A stretch of 64,000 nt of DNA, taken from Planctomycetota bacterium. GTDB taxonomy: Bacteria > Planctomycetota > Brocadiia > SM23-32 > JAKLEA01. Where the stretch lies: positions 62,001 through 126,000 of the forward strand of contig JAKLEA010000015.1 of the NCBI GenBank assembly GCA_022711755.1. The letters run 5' to 3'. Under the pieces are notes generated by a model. The model was not told the origin of the DNA and did no database searches. It saw only the letters and a list, made by a program, of their open reading frames with translations. Numbering within the stretch: position 1 is the stretch's first letter; every line of letters begins with the position of its first letter. Positions 1-8,463 of this stretch are shown here, piece after piece. The translations under genes and the position numbers were made by a program.

Positions 1-161
1 GCGACATAGACCTTGACCTGCTGCTCAGGGCTGGACCGAGGTTGATTGACGGCGTGGAAATTCTGCACAAGCGATTCAGGACTTTCTCCGGGCTGACGAA
101 TTCGGAAGAAACGTCATCGGAACCGCATTCAAATGCTCCCGACGGCGCGGGTAAGCAATGA
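1..161 (+). CDS. ABC transporter periplasmic binding protein, C-terminal fragment (BtuF/FecB type)
   Basis: The last 52 codons of a gene that begins before the window; the reading frame starts at base 3 and ends with TGA at 159-161. The peptide carries the sequence RAGPRLIDGVEILHKRF, which resembles the closing helix of periplasmic cobalamin/iron-siderophore binding proteins (usual form RPGPRLxxGLExLA). The stop overlaps the ATG of the permease gene as ATGA, so the two are translationally coupled. The role, delivery of a corrinoid or siderophore to the inner-membrane permease, is inferred from the neighbours. The C-terminal tail after this helix is polar and rich in Ser and Glu. Confidence 0.75.
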   Translation, partial: DIDLDLLLRAGPRLIDGVEILHKRFRTFSGLTNSEETSSEPHSNAPDGAGKQ

Positions 162-1183
162 CCGGGCAACAGAACAAACATTGGCGGCTAATCTACGCCG
201 GATTGTTCGCGGCGTTGGGTGTCTCATGTCTGTTCTCCCTCTTTGCAGGCGCGGTTCCCGTCTCCTTTGCCGAAGTCCGCATCGCCGTGGCCCGCATGTT
301 GGGCCTGACGCGGGAAATAGGGGACCCGATAGCGTCGGCGATAGTCGAGATGCGCCTTGCCAGGATAATGCTTGGCGTCGCCGCAGGCGCTGGACTCTCC
401 GCCGCCGGCGTGGCATTCCAGGGGATACTTAGGAACCCACTGGCGGAGCCTTACGTTCTAGGCGTTTCCTCCGGCGCCGGACTTGGCGCGGCGTGCGCAA
501 TCATGACCGGCGCGGCGGCCCTCGGCGCGTGGACACTCCCCGCGATGGCCTTCGCCGGAGCTTTAGGTACGATCGCGCTCGTCTATGCAGTCGCGCGCGC
601 CGGAAGACTTATTCCAATCCAGACGCTGCTGTTATCGGGCGTAATCGTGGGAACCGTGCTGAGTAGCATCCTCATGTTCCTGGTCTCGATATCTTCCGCC
701 CGGGAGTTGCACGACGTCGTCTGGTGGATGCTGGGCAAACTACAGATTTCCGACTGGGCCTTGCTCTGGTGGTGTTCGGCGGTGATAGCCGGGGGCATTG
801 CGGTCTGCATGGTTTTCGCCCGCGACCTCAACGTGATCGCGCTCGGCGAGGAGCCTGCCGCGCATCTGGGATTGAACGTCGAACGCGCCAAGGTTCTGTT
901 CTTCGTAGTGGCGTCGCTCGTGACGGGCGCGGTCGTGGCATCGTGCGGATTGATCGGTTTCGTGGGGCTGATCGTCCCCCACTCGGCGCGCCTTGCCATA
1001 GGTCCCGACCATCGCCGCCTTCTGCCCGTGTCCGCGCTGGCCGGGGCATGCTTCCTCGTGCTTGCCGACGCCTTTGCGCGAACGCTGGCGGCCCCGAATG
1101 AGATACCCATCGGCGTCGTCACAGCATTCCTGGGCGGCCCATTCTTCATCTTCCTGCTGCGATCCCGGAAAAGGATGTTCTGA
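158..1183 (+). CDS. FecCD/BtuC-family ABC transporter permease
   Basis: A 341-residue polytopic inner-membrane permease of the FecCD family, which imports vitamin B12 or ferric siderophores. It is hydrophobic throughout, with about ten membrane segments. It shows the family signatures FQGILRNPLAEPYVLGVSSGAG near residue 90 (quoted only as a recognised pattern start FQGILRNPLAEPYVLG) and GLIGFVGLIVPHSARL near residue 265, the latter being the cytoplasmic coupling helix that contacts the ATPase. Length is normal for the family (about 330-350). ATG overlaps the stop of the binding-protein gene, and the ATPase gene follows after 1 base. Substrate cannot be read from the permease alone. Cobalamin is favoured because several corrinoid-linked genes occur in the window, but iron-siderophore is an equal family-level possibility. 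Confidence 0.9.
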   Translation: MTGQQNKHWRLIYAGLFAALGVSCLFSLFAGAVPVSFAEVRIAVARMLGLTREIGDPIASAIVEMRLARIMLGVAAGAGLSAAGVAFQGILRNPLAEPYVLGVSSGAGLGAACAIMTGAAALGAWTLPAMAFAGALGTIALVYAVARAGRLIPIQTLLLSGVIVGTVLSSILMFLVSISSARELHDVVWWMLGKLQISDWALLWWCSAVIAGGIAVCMVFARDLNVIALGEEPAAHLGLNVERAKVLFFVVASLVTGAVVASCGLIGFVGLIVPHSARLAIGPDHRRLLPVSALAGACFLVLADAFARTLAAPNEIPIGVVTAFLGGPFFIFLLRSRKRMF

Positions 1184-1184
1184 T

Positions 1185-2000
1185 ATGCCCGTCGCCGAAC
1201 TTATCAACGTCAGCGCGGGTTACGGGGACAAGACCGTTCTCCGCGAGGTCAGTCTTAGCCTGGAGGCTGGCGACTTCCTGGGCGTCATCGGCCCTAACGG
1301 CTGCGGCAAAACAACCCTTCTCAGAACAATGACCGGCGTCATCAGACCATCCGCCGGACGTGTGACGATATGGGGCAAGGACGTTTTGGCAATCTCCCGT
1401 GTCGAGATAGCCAGACGCGTCGCCTTGGTCTCGCAGGATATTTCGCTCGGTCTGCCGTTCAGCGCATTCGAGGTTGTGATGATGGGACGGACTCCGCATC
1501 TCTACCGCCTCGGACGCGAGACCAGCGAGGACGCGGCAATCGTGGAAGACGCCATGCGCCGGGCTGAGGTCGCGAGCCTTGCCGACCGACCGGTCAACGA
1601 ACTGAGCGGCGGCGAGCGCCAGCGCGTATTCATCGCAATGGCGCTGGCGCAGAAACCGGAGCTTATGCTTCTCGATGAACCGACGAACCATCTGGACGTC
1701 GGGCATCAACTCTCAGTTCTGGACCTCTTCCTTAAACTGAACAAGGAAAACGGCCTGACAGTGGCCGCCGTTCTGCACGACCTTAACCTGGCGCTGGAAT
1801 ACTGCAAACGGATAGCCCTGATGAAGGACGGCATTATTCTGGCCGAAGGCGCCCCGGAACAGGTGATAACCGAGAAGCTGATTCTTGAGGCGTATGATGC
1901 CAAAGTGAACGTGGGGCGCAATCCGGTATCCGGCAAACCGATGGTAATATTGAGTTCCGCATTGCAGTCCGGCCCCGCCGTAATTACTCCGCAAGGCTAA
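1185..2000 (+). CDS. FecE/BtuD-family ABC transporter ATP-binding protein
   Basis: A 271-residue ABC ATPase that powers the preceding permease. Walker A is GPNGCGKT at residues 36-43, followed by a Q-loop (VSQD), the signature LSGGERQR, Walker B LMLLDEPTNHLD and a switch His in VLHDLN. The chosen start is the ATG one base after the permease stop; the open frame runs further upstream but that stretch overlaps the permease and has no ABC similarity. The gene completes a binding protein-permease-ATPase operon. It ends 14 bases from the convergent gene at 2015, with no room for a clear terminator. Substrate is inferred as for the permease. Confidence 0.92.
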   Translation: MPVAELINVSAGYGDKTVLREVSLSLEAGDFLGVIGPNGCGKTTLLRTMTGVIRPSAGRVTIWGKDVLAISRVEIARRVALVSQDISLGLPFSAFEVVMMGRTPHLYRLGRETSEDAAIVEDAMRRAEVASLADRPVNELSGGERQRVFIAMALAQKPELMLLDEPTNHLDVGHQLSVLDLFLKLNKENGLTVAAVLHDLNLALEYCKRIALMKDGIILAEGAPEQVITEKLILEAYDAKVNVGRNPVSGKPMVILSSALQSGPAVITPQG

Positions 2001-2014
2001 AGCCCCGCCGCAGA

Positions 2015-4882
2015 TTATTTGGAGTCTTCCTCTTTCTTCTGCGCGTCCTTCAACTGCTGGCGGCGCGTTTCCCCCTCCACTGTCAACCGGGTCCTGATGC
2101 GGGAGATGCTGTCCGCGATTTCCGGATCAGACCGCGACGCTGCCCCCGCGCTTTCCAGGCAACTCAACGCCTGGTTGAATTCGCCCTGGGCTTCATATGC
2201 CTTGGCAAGCGATTTCAACAAACGCACGTCGTCAAGCCAGTCCCGCCGCGCCTTATACAATACTTTCACGGCCTGATCAGGCTTCTCGTGGCGGATATAA
2301 AACTCGCCAAGCGCAAGCGGGCATACAGGATTCTTTGTGCTGGACTGGACTGCGCTTATCAAAGTTGACTCCGCATCCTCGATCCGTCCCTCTGCCTCCT
2401 GAACTCCGGCCAGCATTACGTTGACCTCGCCGGCCCGCTCAGCCGGAACGTGTTTGCGGAGTTCTTGCAGGATGTTTTCCGCCGACCGGAACCGCTTCAA
2501 CTGCGTCAACGCCCGGCAGTAGGATTGCGCCAGCATCAGATTCGTCGGGAATCGTTCGTGCCACTTGGCAAACCACGTTATCGCTTTCTCCGGTTCGAGA
2601 ACTTTCTCAATCACCTCCATGAGCCGGGTCGAAGGCAAAGTCTGCGCTGTTTCCATTTCCTTGCACAGCAGGAAGATTTCCTCTCCCGCCAATTGCGATT
2701 TTTCCTCCTCCATCAGGAATCGAGCAAGCTGTCCGTCGGACCGGAACTCGTGTGGGATCAATTGATGCCAGTCTTCAATGCCGGTGCAAAGCGCCAGGCC
2801 CCGCTTAAGAATGTCAGGAAGCAGACGCGGGGCGCTGACAAGGCCCTTTCGGAAGCACTTGATGGCTTCGTCCTTTTCGCCGTATTTCTCATGGAAGTCG
2901 CCAAGCTCCAATAAGTAGTTGGACGCATGGGGCGAAAGCTCCACGGCATGGGAAAGAAAAGCCTTTGCTTTGCTGGGATCAGTGCTCTGCGTGGACTCCA
3001 ACCTTCCAAGCCAGTAGTAGGCATCCGGATGGGCCGGCGCGTTGCGAATTGCGGTGCGGAGCGCCCATCGCGACTTCTCTGCGGCCTCGTTTGCCTCCTT
3101 CGGACCGGAATCCGGGTCTTTCGACATGCCGTAGAAATGCTTGCCCAGCTCCAGCATGATCGTCGGGCTGTCAGGGGATATTGAAGCGGCTTTCATGAGG
3201 TGGTTCTCGGACAGTCTCATTGCCGCGCCTTGCCCGGTCAGCAGTCTTCCCTGCATAAGCTGGAGTTGGCCTCTGCACACATTGACCGCCGCCCACGAAA
3301 TGCCTATTCCTATCAGAATCATCACGCCGGCAAGCGGCGCCCGGATACCCAGAGGCACGCGGCTCCATCGGAAATCATCGCGCTTGCGCCCGGAAATTGA
3401 GTATCCCGCGGCTACTGCCGCCAGGAACAGAGATGACGTTACGCTCATGTTGTAGCTGGACAGGGAATGAATGAGAAAAACAATAAATCCCGTCCCAGCG
3501 CCCAGGAGAAGCCAGCGCAGATTGGCGCTCTGCGCCCTAAGAGTGGCCTTCAATCCGGATATAATCACCAGCGCAGATAGGATGACAGCCAGCGCAACGC
3601 CAATAACGCCGGTCTCGCAGGCTAGAGCTGCAATATCATGTGTGGGCCTTGGACCTTCCAGCCCTTCTGACGCCGGACCGTCACGGTATGCCTGATAAAC
3701 GGTCGGGAATGTGCCGGCTCCAGACCCGATCAGTTTGAAGCTCCTGAAATAGCTCCACTGGGCGGAAGATGTAACGGGCACCCCGCCAGTAATTGCTGTG
3801 CTGTATGGGGCGTTCCTGGAAGCAAGCAAGCATATCAGACAAGCCGGCCCGATCACCAGGCAGATCGCCATCCTCGATATCGTCCCCCTTGTAAAACGCC
3901 ATGCTGCCAGAGTCATAATAAAAAGCCCCACTCCGCAGGCCAGCAGCGCCTGCCTCGGCGCGAACGCGGCCATGTACAAAACCAGGATAAGCGGAATCGC
4001 GCCGATCAATCCTGCCTTCACGTAACGGCTGGCGCGCCGGTTTGTGGATGTCGCGATGCTGTCCATACGGTACATAAACCGGCAGAACGTCAAAGGAAGC
4101 ATCATCGCCATACAGATGGCAAAATGATTTACATCAGGCCATGGCCCAAACGGTTTATACCATCTCGAATCTGTGCCAAGCTCGACCAGTTCCTGCTTTA
4201 CAATGAGACGCAGGGATATCGCGATCACAAAGAACGGCACAGGCATCCACGATAAAACGCGTGAAAGCCGAATGCGATCTCCGCGCCCGATTATGAAAGC
4301 CAGCCCGAGGAAGCCTATGAACGCCGATAGCCATTTCAGCAGCGTCAGCTTTGTCTGATACCCGCACATGCTGACGGTTGCCCAGAATCCATCCCCGAAC
4401 TCGCCGGAATTCTTTCTAAACGACTCAGAACTCTTCGATGCGAAACCCAGCAGCCCTTCCGGCAGGGGCGCAAGTTGAATCACAATCAAAGCAAGCATCA
4501 TGACTGCGGAAAAAAGAGCCAGGTTCTGGGCTATCCGCGAGGGACGCTTCCCCTTGCTGATCATGACGCTCCTGGAACTCAATCCCTCAAGGCCAAGAAG
4601 CGCAACAAAAATCCCGCATGTGACGGGTATGACGGCTTGGGCTATCGGATGGGGACGCGGATATTCAATCGCCGTCGCCGCAAGAGCGAAAATCAGGATA
4701 TAGCGGCGCAAGGAATTCCACACGCGCGAATGTTTGCGCTTGGAGGAACGCGAACCACGCCCGATGCCGTCGTAGCTGCGCCCCTCGTGCCTGCGGCTTC
4801 CCCCGCTGCGACTGCTGCGATGGCGGCGATGACTTCGTCTGTGACTTGACGACGTTTCCGGCGCTTGTTCGGAACTGCTCAT
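2015..4882 (-). CDS. O-antigen ligase (Wzy/WaaL-like) membrane protein with C-terminal TPR repeats
   Basis: A 955-residue protein in three parts. Residues 1-55 are an extremely basic Ser/Arg/His-rich tail. From about 58 to 545 there are multiple membrane helices with a large loop and the Wzy_C-like pattern (GSGAGTFPTVYQAY, then THDIAALACETGVIGV), which is typical of O-antigen ligases and polymerases. From about 560 to the end are tetratricopeptide-like repeats (for example YYWLGRLESTQSTDP, LELGDFHEKYGEKDEAIKCF). Such ligase-TPR fusions are common in PVC and other environmental bacteria and act on lipid-linked glycans at the inner membrane. The gene is transcribed away from the sulfatase maturase; about 200 bases lie between them. 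The exact donor and acceptor cannot be inferred. Confidence 0.8.
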   Translation of the reverse strand: MSSSEQAPETSSSHRRSHRRHRSSRSGGSRRHEGRSYDGIGRGSRSSKRKHSRVWNSLRRYILIFALAATAIEYPRPHPIAQAVIPVTCGIFVALLGLEGLSSRSVMISKGKRPSRIAQNLALFSAVMMLALIVIQLAPLPEGLLGFASKSSESFRKNSGEFGDGFWATVSMCGYQTKLTLLKWLSAFIGFLGLAFIIGRGDRIRLSRVLSWMPVPFFVIAISLRLIVKQELVELGTDSRWYKPFGPWPDVNHFAICMAMMLPLTFCRFMYRMDSIATSTNRRASRYVKAGLIGAIPLILVLYMAAFAPRQALLACGVGLFIMTLAAWRFTRGTISRMAICLVIGPACLICLLASRNAPYSTAITGGVPVTSSAQWSYFRSFKLIGSGAGTFPTVYQAYRDGPASEGLEGPRPTHDIAALACETGVIGVALAVILSALVIISGLKATLRAQSANLRWLLLGAGTGFIVFLIHSLSSYNMSVTSSLFLAAVAAGYSISGRKRDDFRWSRVPLGIRAPLAGVMILIGIGISWAAVNVCRGQLQLMQGRLLTGQGAAMRLSENHLMKAASISPDSPTIMLELGKHFYGMSKDPDSGPKEANEAAEKSRWALRTAIRNAPAHPDAYYWLGRLESTQSTDPSKAKAFLSHAVELSPHASNYLLELGDFHEKYGEKDEAIKCFRKGLVSAPRLLPDILKRGLALCTGIEDWHQLIPHEFRSDGQLARFLMEEEKSQLAGEEIFLLCKEMETAQTLPSTRLMEVIEKVLEPEKAITWFAKWHERFPTNLMLAQSYCRALTQLKRFRSAENILQELRKHVPAERAGEVNVMLAGVQEAEGRIEDAESTLISAVQSSTKNPVCPLALGEFYIRHEKPDQAVKVLYKARRDWLDDVRLLKSLAKAYEAQGEFNQALSCLESAGAASRSDPEIADSISRIRTRLTVEGETRRQQLKDAQKKEEDSK

Positions 4883-5087
4883 TCGTTGCTAACCCAAAAT
4901 GAACGCAACGCCACAAGACTTGAAGAGTTCATTAGCGCGCCCGCTCCTGCCAACTGTCGCAAAGTGTATTGTCCTGCGGACTTTATGTCCAGCAAAATAC
5001 GTTGTCCCAACTCCGCCCGGCGGTTAGCATGAATTTCGCTTAATTCTGACCGGTGCGACATCTTTTTTTGTTTCCGGATCGTGTGCG

Positions 5088-6497
5088 ATGGTGATCAGCA
5101 AAGCCAACGTCGGATTCCTCCTGAAACCAGTCGGCGCGGTATGCAATCTGCGATGCGATTACTGCTACTATCGCCGTGTCATGGAGAAGGTTTATTCGGG
5201 AAGAACCATTGAACGATTCTCCCCGGAGTTGCTTGAGCGCATCGTCTCAGAAGGCATGAAACACGGATATCCGACCGCGCAATTCTCATGGCAGGGCGGG
5301 GAGCCTCTGCTTGCCGGCAAGGATTTCTACCGCGAAGCCCTGCTTCTGCAGAAACAATTTGCCATGCCCGGTCAGAACGTCACCAACGCCTTCCAGACCA
5401 ACGGAACGCTGCTGGATGACCAATGGTGCGCGTTCCTGCGTGAAAACAACTGGCTTGTCGGCATCAGCCTCGACGGCCCGCCGGAGATTACAGACCAACA
5501 CCGCATTTTCCCGGATGGATGCGGAGCCTCGGAAGCCATTCTGTCCGGCCTCAGTCTGCTTCAGAAACATCGCGTTGATTACAACATCCTTTCCGTCGTC
5601 AGCCCTGCCAACGCGGATCGCGCCCCGGAAGTTTATCGCTACCTGCGCGACCTCGGCGTCGCTTGGATGCAGTTCATACCCTCGGTCGAAAGAACAGCCG
5701 ATTCGGATTCCGATCCCGGACCTCTTCCGCCGCAATCCAGAAAACCATCTCTTGACAATCCGGGCGCGGAGAACCTGATCCCCGGAAAGCTGCTTGCGGC
5801 TCATTCCGTCAGCGCCGATGCTTATGGCGAGTTCCTTTGTGATTTGTGGGACACATGGATAGAGGAAGACGGCCCCGGACGGGTGTTTGTGCGCGACTTT
5901 GAGGCCATGCTCTCCGTCTACGCCGGGCATCCTCTGCCGCTTTGCGTCTGGAGTCCAACCTGCGCATGGCAACTCCTCGTTGAACATAACGGCGACGTCT
6001 ATCCGTGCGACCATCACGCTTACCACAACTGGCGACTGGGCAACCTCTTGCGCGATGACGTCCAGACATTGATAGAACATCCCCTTGCGCAGCAGTTCGA
6101 GGGACGCAAGAGATTATATTCGGCTAAATGCAGAGGCTGCGAATGGCTGGTTCTCTGCCACGGCGGCTGCCCAAAGCACCGTATGGCGCAGGATGAGAAT
6201 GGAACGCCCGTTGACCTCCTTTGCGAAGGTTACAGACGTTTCTTCGCACATTCGCGCAAGAAGGCCGGGGAGATCGTGCGCCGCCTTCTGGGAATCCAAC
6301 CCATTGAACCAGCCGCGATGAATCCCAACATCCTCGAGCGTCAATCAGTCCGACGGCAGTCGGCTCAGGGAAAAACCTTGCAGCAGGATGCGCGTAGTGG
6401 GAAAATTGCCAACAAGCGCGATGTCTCACGCATCAGCAGAAATTCACCCTGCCCATGCGGCAGCGGAAGAAAGTTCAAACAGTGCTGCGGAAGATGA
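5088..6497 (+). CDS. anaerobic sulfatase-maturating enzyme (radical SAM, SPASM) with C-terminal SEC-C motif
   Basis: A 469-residue radical SAM enzyme that oxidises the active-site Cys (or Ser) of sulfatases to formylglycine in the cytoplasm. The SAM cluster motif is C19-x3-C23-x2-C26 (CNLRCDYC). A SPASM-type C-terminal cluster region follows, including CAWQLLVEHNGDVYPCDHH and CRGCEWLVLCHGGCPK. The last 20 residues form a SEC-C zinc motif (CPCGSGRKFKQCC), as in SecA tails. A low-complexity polar insert sits near residues 205-240. Length exceeds the classic 370-420 because of the insert and the tail. The ATG lacks a strong Shine-Dalgarno. A probable client, the Cys-type sulfatase at 60330-61766, lies far downstream. 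Confidence 0.88.
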   Translation: MVISKANVGFLLKPVGAVCNLRCDYCYYRRVMEKVYSGRTIERFSPELLERIVSEGMKHGYPTAQFSWQGGEPLLAGKDFYREALLLQKQFAMPGQNVTNAFQTNGTLLDDQWCAFLRENNWLVGISLDGPPEITDQHRIFPDGCGASEAILSGLSLLQKHRVDYNILSVVSPANADRAPEVYRYLRDLGVAWMQFIPSVERTADSDSDPGPLPPQSRKPSLDNPGAENLIPGKLLAAHSVSADAYGEFLCDLWDTWIEEDGPGRVFVRDFEAMLSVYAGHPLPLCVWSPTCAWQLLVEHNGDVYPCDHHAYHNWRLGNLLRDDVQTLIEHPLAQQFEGRKRLYSAKCRGCEWLVLCHGGCPKHRMAQDENGTPVDLLCEGYRRFFAHSRKKAGEIVRRLLGIQPIEPAAMNPNILERQSVRRQSAQGKTLQQDARSGKIANKRDVSRISRNSPCPCGSGRKFKQCCGR

Positions 6498-6565
6498 GGC
6501 GGACGGCTCCGGGCGTTCCGGCAGCCGGGCAAGTGTCGTAATGCCAATGCATGAAAGGAGATAGG

Positions 6566-6976
6566 ATGAGACAAATACTGGCGATTGCGATTGTGACCAT
6601 GGTGTTCTCCAGCTTCACCGGATGCGGCGGACCGGAAGTCCGGCGCTGCGGATCGGTGGTAGGATTGCGCAACGAGAAAGTTGCGGAATACAAGGCGCTA
6701 CAGAAGGCCGTTCCGCCAGAAGTCGAGGAACTTTACAAAGAATCGAATTTCAGGAACTATTCGATCTACGTGCGCCAACTCGACAACGGCAAGTTCTATC
6801 TCTTCTCATACTACGAATACGTCGGCGATGATTACGCAGCCGATCTCGAAAAGCTCTCGGCCAATCCGAAGATGAGGGAATGGTTCAAGACGACCGACCC
6901 CTGCCAGGTTCCGATTGATCCGCAGGTCAGAGGCGACTGGTGGACGGAGATGGAAGAGATTTACCACCTCGAGTAG
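6566..6976 (+). CDS. lipoprotein of the L-rhamnose mutarotase (RhaM/DUF718) family, active-site residues altered
   Basis: 136 residues. An N-terminal signal with a Cys after FTG at residue 20 suggests an exported lipoprotein. The rest follows the RhaM fold pattern (EYKALQ, FRNYSIYVRQL, LFSYYEYVGDDYAADLEKL, WFKTTDPCQ), and the length of the mature part matches the family (about 105). The start is the ATG preceded by AAAGGAG; an in-frame ATG 15 bases upstream overlaps that site. By-eye alignment with E. coli RhaM (EYQRRHNPIWP) puts Gln46 at the catalytic His22 position and Pro50 at the conserved Trp. Mutarotase activity is therefore doubtful. A strong hairpin terminator follows. Confidence 0.8.
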   Translation: MRQILAIAIVTMVFSSFTGCGGPEVRRCGSVVGLRNEKVAEYKALQKAVPPEVEELYKESNFRNYSIYVRQLDNGKFYLFSYYEYVGDDYAADLEKLSANPKMREWFKTTDPCQVPIDPQVRGDWWTEMEEIYHLE

Positions 6977-7013
6977 TCTCGTCCCCCTGAAAACAAGTCA
7001 TACTTTTAAAACC

Positions 7014-7043
7014 ACACCCCCGGCAACCGTATGCCGGGGGTGT
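7014..7043. terminator. bidirectional hairpin terminator
   Basis: A perfect 12-bp stem (ACACCCCCGGCA / TGCCGGGGGTGT) with a 6-base loop lies between two convergent genes (6566-6976 and 7090-8328). It is flanked by short A/T-rich stretches (ACTTTTAAA before, TCTGTTTAA after), so it can act in both directions. Confidence 0.75.
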
Positions 7044-7089
7044 TCTGTTTAACCGGATTTGTATCGGGTTTTCCCGCGCGTTTTCCGGA

Positions 7090-8328
7090 TCAACCGCCCT
7101 CGGCCACCTGCATGGCTATCCTGGCCCACTCGAACAGGCGTTCCGGCTGGTAGCGAACCGTGCTTATGTCCTTCAGTATGAACTCCAGCGGGCAACCGTA
7201 TTTCTCGCAAACTTTCCGCGTCGCCAGCAGGTCTTCTCGAACCTGGATGGGATCGAAAACGTCCCATGCCAGGAAAGCCGGGCTTGGCTTGCGCGAATAG
7301 ACGAATTCCCGCCCGATCTCCTCGGCCCCCTTCTCCTGGTTCACCCACGGACTCATGGACACCTTGCGCACCTTCGGAATCATGCGCACCTCAGCCATCT
7401 TCCCGTCCAGCGGATCGCAGCATCCGTAATAGACCAGCCCGAAACGTCCGCAGATTCGCCCGGCGTAGTCCACCTCAAACTCCTTGAACATGGCCGGGGA
7501 GACCGTTGAGAACATCTGCGCCAGCCCGAACACCCAGATGTCCTTCAGGCGCGGCCTTTCCGGATTGTAGCCGGGGGCAGGCAACTCGTCCGTGTACGCC
7601 CCGGTGCAGTGGATCAGACTCTGCGGGCCGCAGAGCAGCCCCTGTGCCTCCAACTGGTCCAGCATGGTCATGTATCCGTCAGTCACGCGCCCGACCAGCC
7701 GGTGCATGAAGTCCGGCTTGTCCACAAGCGTGTAGAGCGCGTTCTCCACGCCCATCCACGTGCTGATCGGGTCCCACAGGGACACGTAGGGATCAACGCC
7801 CCAAAGACGAACCTCCAGCAATCCGTCGAAAAGCTCGTGAGCGACGGCCATGCGCCGCTCAGTCTCTGCCGGGTCATGACTGATCCGGGGCATCTGGATT
7901 TTCTGCAGGTCTTCCTCGTTCTGAAACTGGTTGACGAATTTGTGCCCCACGACCGCGCTGGTCGGGTCGGTCACGGCGATGTCTTCCTGAACGCGCACGC
8001 CGAAGCCCGTGTTATGCACAGCCTTTGAGACGCAGACGAAAGGCTCGACCACCATATCCACCGGGAAATGGTTCCACTGGCACAGGACGCGCCGCAGATG
8101 CCCTTCCCAGCCCCGGCATTCCCCGTCCTCGCAGCGCATGACCATCTCGTCGCCGACGATGATCTCATTCCAGCAGACCTGGTCAATCATCACCATCGGA
8201 CGTTCCGGCTTTCGCGCGTTGAGCTTGCGCCAGAGCGCCCGTTTCTTTTCCTGGACAGGCAGCGCGGCAATCTCAGCCACGCGGGCGGCCAACTCCCTCA
8301 CGATTGACACGTCACGCTTGCTCGGCAT
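7090..8328 (-). CDS. uroporphyrinogen decarboxylase-like (UroD/MtaA superfamily) protein
   Basis: 412 residues. The C-terminal half follows the UroD-like TIM barrel (LVYYGCCDPLDGKMAEVR, IPKVRKVSMSPW), but sequence and length differ from true HemE (about 340-360). The family includes corrinoid methyltransferases and many uncharacterised proteins abundant in PVC-type bacteria. The start is chosen at the ATG preceded by GGAGG (GGAGGATTCGAC-ATG); a longer frame has no such site. The CC pair in YYGCCDP could bind zinc as HxC does in MtaA. It lies 135 bases downstream of the sialidase-like gene on the same strand, so it may belong to that glycan cluster. Substrate unknown. Confidence 0.75.
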   Translation of the reverse strand: MPSKRDVSIVRELAARVAEIAALPVQEKKRALWRKLNARKPERPMVMIDQVCWNEIIVGDEMVMRCEDGECRGWEGHLRRVLCQWNHFPVDMVVEPFVCVSKAVHNTGFGVRVQEDIAVTDPTSAVVGHKFVNQFQNEEDLQKIQMPRISHDPAETERRMAVAHELFDGLLEVRLWGVDPYVSLWDPISTWMGVENALYTLVDKPDFMHRLVGRVTDGYMTMLDQLEAQGLLCGPQSLIHCTGAYTDELPAPGYNPERPRLKDIWVFGLAQMFSTVSPAMFKEFEVDYAGRICGRFGLVYYGCCDPLDGKMAEVRMIPKVRKVSMSPWVNQEKGAEEIGREFVYSRKPSPAFLAWDVFDPIQVREDLLATRKVCEKYGCPLEFILKDISTVRYQPERLFEWARIAMQVAEGG

Positions 8329-8463
8329 GTCGAATCCTCCGTATGACGCCTGATATCGTCTTCCCGACGGCAACAGGAAATCTATCCGGCGGCAGCGGCG
8401 GCGTCCAGAGCGAAGTCAGCGCACGTAATGCGCCTCACCAGTCAAACTTCTTCTGACGCTTTT

